From: Seribacter sp963934295
GTDB lineage: Bacteria; Verrucomicrobiota; Verrucomicrobiia; Opitutales; Seribacteraceae
Length of the DNA stretch: 32,459 nt
Assembly (NCBI GenBank): GCA_963934295.1
Contig: CAWVXY010000036.1
Span: 1 to 32,459 of the forward strand
Reading direction: 5' to 3'
The notes under the pieces are model-generated. The model was given only the letters and a program-made list of their open reading frames with translations. It did not search any database and had not been told where the DNA came from. Made by a program: the position numbers and the translations under genes. Shown piece after piece: positions 7,450-14,225 of the stretch; position 1 is the stretch's first letter, and the number at the start of each line of letters is the position of its first letter.

Positions 7450-8693
7450 GAAAGCAAATCCAGAAGGGCACGAGCCTTCAGGTAGTTTTCCTTATATTCA
7501 TATTCTGGTGTGGAATCGATTACAATACCTCCCCCAGTTTGAGTGTAGCAATTGTCGCCGAGGATTAGCATGGACCGAATGATTAAATTAAGAGAAATAT
7601 CACCTTGGTCAGATAACATACCAAAACTACCTGTATAGGGTCCCCGAAAGCAGGGTTCCAATCGGTCGATCCACTCGATTGTACGGATTTTTGGACAACC
7701 GGTAATGCTACCACCTGGAAGCATTGCGGATAGAATTTCTGAGAGGTTGATCCTATCATTCAATGTCCCTTCAATTGTGGAAACGAGGTGGTGTAAATGG
7801 GCATATGTTTCAACTTCTCTAAATCGGGTGAGTTGAACGCTGCCGGCTTGGCAAACCGAAGAGAGGTCATTTCGTTCCAAGTCAACGAGCATATTGTGTT
7901 CGGCAACTTCCTTGGGGTCATTTAAAAAACGTTCAATGATAGAGCGGTCATTCTCGCTCTGGTTTCGTTCGTAGGTTCCTCCAATGGGCCTGGTCTTAAT
8001 ATGGCGATCTTTTTTATCGATGACAATTTCTGGGGAGCAACTAACCAGGGAAAATTCTTCAGTCTGTAATAGAAAAGCTTCTGGTGCCGGGTTGGCCAAA
8101 TGTAGTTTTGCAAAAGCAAGAAGTGGATCAACTTTAACTTTTGCTTCGTGTCGTTGGGAAATTTTTATCTGATAACTTTCGCCATCTAAAATAGCTTCTC
8201 TTGCTTGTGAGAAAATTTTCTCATATTCCTGAAAATCTAAATTACATTTCTGTGAGGATGTATGGAATTCGACCTTATTCAAATTGTGGATCGTGGAAAA
8301 TTCTAGTGTTTTCGCTATTTCAGAAGCCCGTTGAGCAAGGCTTGATTCAATTTTAGTTTGATTGGGAAGTAAATGGATTATGGTTTGAGGACGGCCAAAC
8401 CAACCATCAGGAATATTTAAATCTCTCTTTGCCTGAAGGTTCAGACCGAGATGAGATGCAAGGAATTCATATCCAAAAAAACCGACCCAACCAGAAAAAC
8501 TGAGGTTTGTTTTAGGAAAATTTTGGGTTAGTCGATCGATCCCCGATTTGACATCTTTGTGATCAAGGGTGTGGCTTTGAAAAAAGTCAAGATAAGCAAA
8601 AAAACCCCCTTCGGGATTTACTTTGATCGCAATTTGAGAAGAGTTTAATGAGGAAAGATTGGGGAGTGGAAGAGCTTTATCGATAGAAATCAT
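7446..8693 (-). CDS. pabB: Aminodeoxychorismate synthase component I
   Basis: This 415-residue chorismate-binding enzyme aminates chorismate at C4. The C-terminal catalytic domain (about 150-413) carries LVSCSPEIV, TRPIGGT, EVAEHNMLVDLERND, PGGSITGCPKIR and GGGIVIDSTPEYEYKE. PGGSITG and the operon place it with PabB rather than TrpE. The catalytic lysine of E. coli PabB (PIKGT) is replaced here by Gly238 (PIGGT). The N-terminal domain (1-130) is short and diverged, with GWVGFFGYEFLA. It overlaps the HAD gene by 4 bp upstream and pabA by 4 bp downstream. A salvage or anthranilate-type role is less likely given the neighbours. Confidence 0.92.
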   Translation of the reverse strand: MISIDKALPLPNLSSLNSSQIAIKVNPEGGFFAYLDFFQSHTLDHKDVKSGIDRLTQNFPKTNLSFSGWVGFFGYEFLASHLGLNLQAKRDLNIPDGWFGRPQTIIHLLPNQTKIESSLAQRASEIAKTLEFSTIHNLNKVEFHTSSQKCNLDFQEYEKIFSQAREAILDGESYQIKISQRHEAKVKVDPLLAFAKLHLANPAPEAFLLQTEEFSLVSCSPEIVIDKKDRHIKTRPIGGTYERNQSENDRSIIERFLNDPKEVAEHNMLVDLERNDLSSVCQAGSVQLTRFREVETYAHLHHLVSTIEGTLNDRINLSEILSAMLPGGSITGCPKIRTIEWIDRLEPCFRGPYTGSFGMLSDQGDISLNLIIRSMLILGDNCYTQTGGGIVIDSTPEYEYKENYLKARALLDLLS

Positions 8694-9364
8694 GGTAAAT
8701 GATCAAGCAATTCCGGGAATGAGCAAATTTGAGAGGATTCAATGATCGGTTTACCGTAGAGCAGGGCAGACCAACCCGCATTCCGAGCACCTTCAAAATC
8801 CCGGGAATAGCTGTCTCCAAGATGAAGAAAAGAACTAGGTACTTCTTTCATTGTTTTTTCCACGGTTCGAAAAATTGCTGGATCCGGTTTCTCCACTCCC
8901 ATTTCAGATGAAATAAATAACTCATCGAAGAGTGGAGTAATTTTGTGGTCATTTAATACCGAGCGTAAACGGGAATCATTATTGGACAATACGGCAAGAC
9001 GATATCCGCGATCCTTTAATTTTTGTAAGGTTATTTCAGCGGACTCTGCAATGCGCCAATGTTTACCTTCGGCAAATAAATCCCAAAGAATCTCAAAGAC
9101 CGGATCAATCTTTTGTCCTTTGGCAAAAGGTTTAAAAATAGCAGTCACAACTTCTCGCCAGAAGTCTTTTTCTTCTCCCATTGTAATTTTTTTGTTTTTT
9201 TGAGCCTGACCAAAAATTTTGTAAAATCGTTCGTTTACTTCTTCATCTTTGATCTGAATACCAAATTGGCGGGCGGTTTTTCCATAGACCGCACCAACGG
9301 ACGGCCATGGTTGTATAAGTGTGCCTGCGGCATCCACTGTGAGTACTTTAATTGAATTGGGCAT
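8690..9364 (-). CDS. HAD-superfamily hydrolase, REG-2/HDHD3-like, first gene of the folate operon
   Basis: This 224-residue HAD subfamily I protein has motif I TVDAAGTLI (nucleophile Asp11), a helical cap (about 20-100), motif II LSNNDSR (Ser127), motif III KP at 159-160 and motif IV LGDSYSRDFEGA (Asp184, Asp189). The usual acid/base Asp two residues after the nucleophile is Ala13. The same Ala is known in phosphonatases, and other residues occur there in dehalogenases, so a plain phosphatase role is uncertain. It overlaps pabB by 4 bp and heads the folate operon. It is therefore a candidate for the often-unassigned step removing phosphate from dihydroneopterin phosphate, though that is inference. 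Start ATG 9364 lacks a Shine-Dalgarno site. Confidence 0.88.
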   Translation of the reverse strand: MPNSIKVLTVDAAGTLIQPWPSVGAVYGKTARQFGIQIKDEEVNERFYKIFGQAQKNKKITMGEEKDFWREVVTAIFKPFAKGQKIDPVFEILWDLFAEGKHWRIAESAEITLQKLKDRGYRLAVLSNNDSRLRSVLNDHKITPLFDELFISSEMGVEKPDPAIFRTVEKTMKEVPSSFLHLGDSYSRDFEGARNAGWSALLYGKPIIESSQICSFPELLDHLP

Positions 9365-9447
9365 GTAAATCTAATGGAAATACTTTAGCAGTTGGTGAAT
9401 CGTAAGAAATGTGAGAAAAAATAACGATTAAATTAATTCAAAGTATC

Positions 9448-10443
9448 ATGCGAGTTTTTCCAAATGGATCAGGATTATTGCTTGGGTTATTCATTACCTT
9501 TGGCTTAGCTTGGATTGTGCCTTTTGCTGATGATGAAGGCCTTACATCCCTTTCGCATTTATTTTCTAAGGGTATTGTTATTTTAATTTTTTGTATTCAG
9601 GGATGGAGTTTACAGGTTGGCAGATTGAAAATAATCTTTTTGGATGTTCGAAACCTGTTGAAGGTTCAGGGCTTAATTTTCATCGGGCCTTTGATTCTGG
9701 TTCTTCTTGCAGGTAAATATAATTTCCTGCCGGAAGAATGGTTGGCTGGATTTCTTTTTTTATCTATTTTACCCACAACCATTTCAAGTTGTGTGGTATA
9801 CACTTCTTTAGCGGGAGGGGATTCGGATGTTGCTTTAGCTTACGCAACGCTTTCGAATCTTTTGGCTATTTTATGGGTACCTTTTGCATGGTTGCTATTC
9901 GGTACCGGATTGGAAGGAGAGTTACTGGATCGAGTAATGGCAACGGGAAAAGAGATATTACCCAAAATATTTATGCTTATTTTATTCCCCTGTCTTTTAG
10001 GTTGGTCTCTTAAGGTAATATTTTTCAAAGACAAAGCAAAATTTATTGGAGAGCGTTTAAAAAAAGTGACTTTTGGGGGTATTTTAATTTTGGTTTATCT
10101 TGCCCTATCCAAAGCAATTTTAGATATCGGTCAGGATGAATTGATTACTCTTTTGTTAGATTTATTTCCATTTCTGCTCAGTTTTTTACTTTTCCATTTA
10201 CTACTCAGTTGGTTTGGGACTGGATTTGGTTGCAGGAACCCCCAGTTTAAAATTGCTGAGTTTTTTTGTGTTAGTCAAAAATCCTTGGCTATGGGTATGC
10301 CTCTACTCGTGTTATTATCATCTAATGATTTGGAAAACAGTGTACTGATTTCTTGCCCATTGATACTCTATCATTTTTTACAATTGGGGATTGGTGCCTG
10401 TTTTTTATCTCCGTTGAAACAATGGACAAAGCAAAAGAGTTAA
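9448..10443 (+). CDS. SBF-like (bile acid:sodium symporter-type) membrane transporter
   Basis: This 331-residue polytopic inner-membrane protein has about nine to ten hydrophobic segments. It resembles the SBF-like family (YfeH type) related to ASBT sodium/bile acid symporters. The first segment GLLLGLFITFGLAWIVPF, the FIQG-like FCIQGWSLQ after helix 2, the crossover-type segment FLFLSILPTTISSCVVYTSLAGGDSDVALAYATLSNLLAI, and the late SQKSLAMGMPLLVLL all fit. The substrate is unknown. It diverges from the HAD gene with an 83-bp spacer and is followed 16 bp later by map. No Shine-Dalgarno site is evident. Confidence 0.88.
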   Translation: MRVFPNGSGLLLGLFITFGLAWIVPFADDEGLTSLSHLFSKGIVILIFCIQGWSLQVGRLKIIFLDVRNLLKVQGLIFIGPLILVLLAGKYNFLPEEWLAGFLFLSILPTTISSCVVYTSLAGGDSDVALAYATLSNLLAILWVPFAWLLFGTGLEGELLDRVMATGKEILPKIFMLILFPCLLGWSLKVIFFKDKAKFIGERLKKVTFGGILILVYLALSKAILDIGQDELITLLLDLFPFLLSFLLFHLLLSWFGTGFGCRNPQFKIAEFFCVSQKSLAMGMPLLVLLSSNDLENSVLISCPLILYHFLQLGIGACFLSPLKQWTKQKS

Positions 10444-10459
10444 CAAAATTTACTCTTTT

Positions 10460-11305
10460 GTGGTTGAATGTGAGCCAAATTCATATGAAGAAATTAGGGT
10501 GATTTGTAAAAATTTTAAGGATAAAGAAAAAATGCGTCGTGCTAGTCGATCTGCAGCGACTGTTCTGGATCGACTTTGCGGATTGGTTAAGCCCGGAATG
10601 AGTACATGGGAAATCGATGAGGCAGGTGGAGAATTAATGGCCACAATGGGAATTAAAAGTGCATGCAAGGGCTATCGTTCAGGGCATCGGGTTTTCCCTT
10701 CCTACACTTGTTTGTCAGTTAATGATGAGGTGGTTCATGGTATTGGGGTAAAGGAGCGAATTTTACAGGAGGGCGATATAATTTCGGTGGATGTTTGTAT
10801 TCGAGAAAACGGATTTATTGGGGATAATTGCAGGACTGTTCCTGTGGGTAAAGTTTCACCTGAAATTGAAAGTTTATTACGCGTAACTGAAGAATCTCTT
10901 TTTATGGGAATTGAACAGGCAATCGATAAGAATAGAGTTGGAGATGTGTCGCATGCTGTTCAGACTCATGTTGAAGCCGCTGGTTTTGCGGTAATAACCA
11001 ATTTTGTTGGTCATGGGGTTGGCCGTTCTCTTCACGAAGACCCTCAAATCCCAAATTTTGGAAAAAGTGGAACGGGGATGAAATTTCGTAAAGGAATGGC
11101 AATTTGTATTGAACCCATGGTTAATATAAAAAGCCCTCAGATCCGAATGGCACAGGATGGTTGGACCGCCTTAGCGGTTGATGGCCTGCCTTCAGCTCAC
11201 TTTGAACACACTATTCTGGTTGATGACGGGAAGGCTGAAATCCTGACCATTCCAGATGGATATGAAAAAGCAGAGAGATTTTTTGCCGATGTTTTACCCG
11301 CTTAA
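10460..11305 (+). CDS. map: Methionine aminopeptidase type I
   Basis: This enzyme removes the initiator methionine from nascent proteins. All five metal ligands are present, numbered from the GTG at 10460: Asp111 (SVDVCI), Asp122 (GDNC), His185 (GHGVG), Glu218 (CIEPM) and Glu249 (HFEHT). The active-site His93 in VVHGIG is also there. The start is uncertain. GTG 10460 gives 281 residues but has no ribosome site; GTG 10499 gives a start matching the usual family length; ATG 10532 has a good AAGGA ten bases upstream but would cut off the conserved segment before KMRRA. It lies 16 bp after the SBF-like gene and 19 bp before the exonuclease gene. Confidence 0.94.
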   Translation: MVECEPNSYEEIRVICKNFKDKEKMRRASRSAATVLDRLCGLVKPGMSTWEIDEAGGELMATMGIKSACKGYRSGHRVFPSYTCLSVNDEVVHGIGVKERILQEGDIISVDVCIRENGFIGDNCRTVPVGKVSPEIESLLRVTEESLFMGIEQAIDKNRVGDVSHAVQTHVEAAGFAVITNFVGHGVGRSLHEDPQIPNFGKSGTGMKFRKGMAICIEPMVNIKSPQIRMAQDGWTALAVDGLPSAHFEHTILVDDGKAEILTIPDGYEKAERFFADVLPA

Positions 11306-11324
11306 ATAAGAGAAGGAAATTTTT

Positions 11325-12203
11325 ATGCTTAAATTACTCGCTGAATCAGTTTTTTCGTTTGATGTTGAATGGATACCGGATCCCAAGTCTGCTGAAATTT
11401 TACACCAAATTGATCCAGTCCGTGAACCGGGTCCTGATGCCCAAAAATCTTTTGAGGCTTTGTGGGCATCCGCTCGAAAAGAGAGTGATCCTGAAGACTT
11501 TCAACCCTATTTAAAAACCATTCTCTGTCGCATTGTTTCTTTAGCTGGAATTCTTCGAGAAAAGTCACCTGGTGGTGGAGCTGAATTGAAATTAGTTTCC
11601 TTGCCCGTTGATCCGACAGACCCTACGAAGTGTGATGAAAAAGCCCTGCTGGTTACTTTTCTTAAGTCAGTTGGGCGAAAGAAGCCTCAACTTGTAGGTT
11701 ACAATTCCGCACAGGCTGATGTTCCTATCATTGTGCAAAGAGCAATCGTTAACGGTTTACCTGGGTTTGGTTTTTCCGACCGACCGGATAAGCCTTGGCT
11801 CGGAGTTGACTATTTTGACGCCAGAAATTCCGAGTACAATGTCGATCTTGCCGATGCTCTTGGACAATACAGGGATCGTCCGTCCCTTCACCAAGCAGCT
11901 ACTTTGAGCGGAATACCCGGAAAAATTGATGTTAGCGGAGATTCTGTCGCTCAAATGTGGGCGGAACGAAAACTCAACGAAATTGTCGCCTATAATGAAT
12001 TTGATGCTTTCACAACTCATTTACTTTGGGCTCGCGTGGCTCATTTTTCAGGACTTTTATCGACAGAACAATATACAACTGAACAGGATTTGGTTCGGAA
12101 TCTTTTAAATGATGAAATTGAGGCTGGGCGGGGGCATTTAGAAAAGTTCATCGCGGAGTGGGATCGATTGCTTGAAATTACTGGTCAAACAAAAAGCTCC
12201 TAA
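11325..12203 (+). CDS. PolB-type predicted 3'-5' exonuclease (DEDDy)
   Basis: This 292-residue protein matches the family of stand-alone exonucleases related to the proofreading domain of B-family DNA polymerases. Exo I is FDVEWIPD (Asp13, Glu15), exo II is VGYNSAQADVP (Asp132), and exo III is VAYNEFDAFTT (Tyr223, Asp227). The exo II motif is unusual in having SAQAD where most members have an NGR.FD-like string, but the aspartate is kept. No polymerase domain follows. A role in DNA or RNA 3'-end processing is inferred. A clear Shine-Dalgarno site (GAAGGAA, 11311-11317) supports ATG 11325. It follows map by 19 bp, so the two are probably co-transcribed. Confidence 0.88.
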   Translation: MLKLLAESVFSFDVEWIPDPKSAEILHQIDPVREPGPDAQKSFEALWASARKESDPEDFQPYLKTILCRIVSLAGILREKSPGGGAELKLVSLPVDPTDPTKCDEKALLVTFLKSVGRKKPQLVGYNSAQADVPIIVQRAIVNGLPGFGFSDRPDKPWLGVDYFDARNSEYNVDLADALGQYRDRPSLHQAATLSGIPGKIDVSGDSVAQMWAERKLNEIVAYNEFDAFTTHLLWARVAHFSGLLSTEQYTTEQDLVRNLLNDEIEAGRGHLEKFIAEWDRLLEITGQTKSS

Positions 12204-12255
12204 TACCTAACATTTTTGATTTGTCCGAATAAACAATTTGTGGCGCAACTGAAGT

Positions 12256-12283
12256 TTGCCCTCCCTTATCTTAAACATAAAAT
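12256..12283 (+). promoter_or_regulatory. Candidate sigma-70-type promoter of the MoxR operon
   Basis: TTGCCC (12256-12261) and TAAAAT (12278-12283) are separated by 16 nt, giving 9 of 12 consensus matches. Transcription would start about 12290, only a few bases before ATG 12293, which has no Shine-Dalgarno site. This suggests a leaderless or nearly leaderless message. Confidence 0.4.
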
Positions 12284-12292
12284 ATATTACTT

Positions 12293-13288
12293 ATGACTAA
12301 ACTGGAAAATGCTGAATCGATTCTTGAAAGCTTGCCTGAAACCCGAACCCAATTGCTCAAGGAAATTCGTAAGGGAATTGTTGGGCAGGATGATGTAATT
12401 GAGCAGTTGCTTGTAACTTTGCTAGCACAGGGGCATTGTTTGCTCACCGGTATACCCGGTTTAGGCAAAACCCTCCTTGTTAAAACATTATCCAAGTGTT
12501 TGAGCTTAGGTTTTAAAAGAATTCAGTTTACTCCTGACTTAATGCCTGCAGATGTTGTAGGAACTGAAGTGGTGGATGAAGATCCTTCCACGGGTAAAAG
12601 AAACTTCCGTTTTTCTCCCGGGCCCATTTTTACGAATATTGTCCTTGCTGATGAGATTAATCGAACCCCTCCAAAAACACAGGCAGCGCTGTTGGAGGCG
12701 ATGGAAGAGAGGCAAGTTACAGTTTCCGGAGAAACCCGTCCATTGGATGCTCCTTTTCTTGTCCTCGCCACTCAAAATCCAATTGAACTGGAAGGTACTT
12801 ATCCACTTCCTGAAGCTCAGTTAGACCGTTTTTTGCTTAACCCGGTTATTCAGTATTTACCAATTGAGGATGAAATCCAAATGGTAGGTGAAACCACGGG
12901 TCTGAACAGGGAGGAGCCTCAGGCAATTCTTTCGGCTGATGATATTATTGCATTACAGCATTTAACCAGGGAAGTGCCTGCACCAGAGAATGTGGTCAGC
13001 TACTCAGTTCGATTGGCTTCTGCATCTCGTCCGCAATCCGCTCATTGTGATGAATGGACTAAGAAGCGTGTTAAATGGGGTGCCGGTTCCCGGGGTGCTC
13101 AGGCTTTAATTTTAGCCGGCAAAGCTAGGGCGCTACTTTCTGGTCGATCGAATGTTTCATGTGAGGATGTAAAGGTTATGGCCAAGTCTGGATTGCGTCA
13201 TCGTATACTGCCCAGCTTTTTTGCTGAATCCGAAGGTTTGGATTCGGATGATATTATCGATCATCTTTTAGAACAGGTAGCCCAGTAG
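12293..13288 (+). CDS. MoxR-family AAA+ ATPase
   Basis: This 331-residue cytosolic ATPase acts as a chaperone-like remodeler, often activating or inserting metal into vWA-domain partners. Walker A is GIPGLGKT (53-60), Walker B is IVLADE (116-121) followed by INRTPPKTQAALLEAMEE typical of MoxR, and sensor 1 is LATQNPIELEGTYPLPEAQLDRF (158-180). The helical lid domain follows (about 225-331), with GAQALILAGKARALL. It leads a nine-gene operon, and the next gene is 34 bp away. Its likely partners are the DUF58 and two vWA proteins encoded downstream. Confidence 0.96.
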   Translation: MTKLENAESILESLPETRTQLLKEIRKGIVGQDDVIEQLLVTLLAQGHCLLTGIPGLGKTLLVKTLSKCLSLGFKRIQFTPDLMPADVVGTEVVDEDPSTGKRNFRFSPGPIFTNIVLADEINRTPPKTQAALLEAMEERQVTVSGETRPLDAPFLVLATQNPIELEGTYPLPEAQLDRFLLNPVIQYLPIEDEIQMVGETTGLNREEPQAILSADDIIALQHLTREVPAPENVVSYSVRLASASRPQSAHCDEWTKKRVKWGAGSRGAQALILAGKARALLSGRSNVSCEDVKVMAKSGLRHRILPSFFAESEGLDSDDIIDHLLEQVAQ

Positions 13289-13322
13289 ACATTAAAGTTA
13301 TTTATAAACTCAAGCAATAAGA

Positions 13323-14225
13323 GTGGCTGCCTCCGTTGATCAAAATCTTCTCGATCCCTCCCATCTTAACAGGATAGAGGATTTTTCTCTCCTTGCTCGA
13401 GTGGTGGTGGATGGTGCTATGCCTGGTATCCATCGTAGTCTAAGACAGGGTAGGGGGAGTGAGTTTTACCAATATCGTCCATACGCCCGGGGGGAGGATT
13501 TGAAATTAGTAGATTGGAAAGTTTTCGCAAAACGAGATGAACTCGTATCAAAAACATTTCAGGAGAGTACCAATTTTACGGTATGCCTTGTTATGGATGT
13601 CAGTGCATCCATGGGCTATGTGGGAAAACGTGCTTCCTGTTCAAAATTGCGCTATGCTTCGATGTTGGCTGCTTGTTTTTCCTACCTTGCCCACCGTCAG
13701 GGTGACCGATTGGGGTTATTTGCTTACTCGAATGAAGTGAAGGAATGGATTAGACCAAGGGCTGGGAGTGGTCAATTAAATCGGGTTTACTCGGCACTTC
13801 ATGGATTGAAACCTGAGGGTGAAAATGCTCATGACTTTGGATGGGATCGAATGGTAAGTGGACTACCGGGCAGGGCGATGGTTGTATTCCTTTCTGATTT
13901 CCTTGAAGCCGAGGACAGCTTGGCAGAAAAGTTAAGGTTCTCGCTTTCCTCCCGATACGAGAGTTTATGTTTACAAGTTCTAGATCCTGATGAAATCGAT
14001 TTACCCGAAGCGGATGCTCTTCGTTTTGCTGAGTTGGAGGGAGATCGTGAAGTTTCTACATCTCCTCCGGCAATTCGTGAAAAATACAAGGATGACATGT
14101 CTGGATTTGTTAAAGATTTGGATAAAAAGCTCTCTGCGGTATCTGCTGAACTTGAAACTTTAACCACGAATCAAGACTTGGGTCATGCTTTGCGACGCTT
14201 TTTGGGTATGAGAAACAGAAAATGA
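13323..14225 (+). CDS. DUF58 (vWA-related) protein
   Basis: This 300-residue protein has the DUF58 signature, with IHRSLRQGRGSEFYQYRPYARGED (37-59), VDWKVFAKRDEL (63-74) and then a von Willebrand-like core. The MIDAS motif is DVSASM (92-97). Unlike many DUF58 proteins it has no N-terminal membrane helices, so it is probably cytosolic. DUF58 genes almost always follow moxR and the products are thought to interact. The start is GTG 13323, the earliest in-frame option after MoxR, with only a weak AAGA upstream. Its last codons overlap the BatA-like gene by 4 bp (ATGA). The MIDAS acidic position late in the domain could not be verified by eye. Confidence 0.94.
   Translation: MAASVDQNLLDPSHLNRIEDFSLLARVVVDGAMPGIHRSLRQGRGSEFYQYRPYARGEDLKLVDWKVFAKRDELVSKTFQESTNFTVCLVMDVSASMGYVGKRASCSKLRYASMLAACFSYLAHRQGDRLGLFAYSNEVKEWIRPRAGSGQLNRVYSALHGLKPEGENAHDFGWDRMVSGLPGRAMVVFLSDFLEAEDSLAEKLRFSLSSRYESLCLQVLDPDEIDLPEADALRFAELEGDREVSTSPPAIREKYKDDMSGFVKDLDKKLSAVSAELETLTTNQDLGHALRRFLGMRNRK

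Noticed and set aside
7446..8693. Possible TrpE (anthranilate synthase) because of the missing PabB lysine
   Set aside because: The PGGSITG motif and the contiguous pabA, pabC and fol genes favour PabB; no trp genes are nearby. The doubt is kept as a finding.
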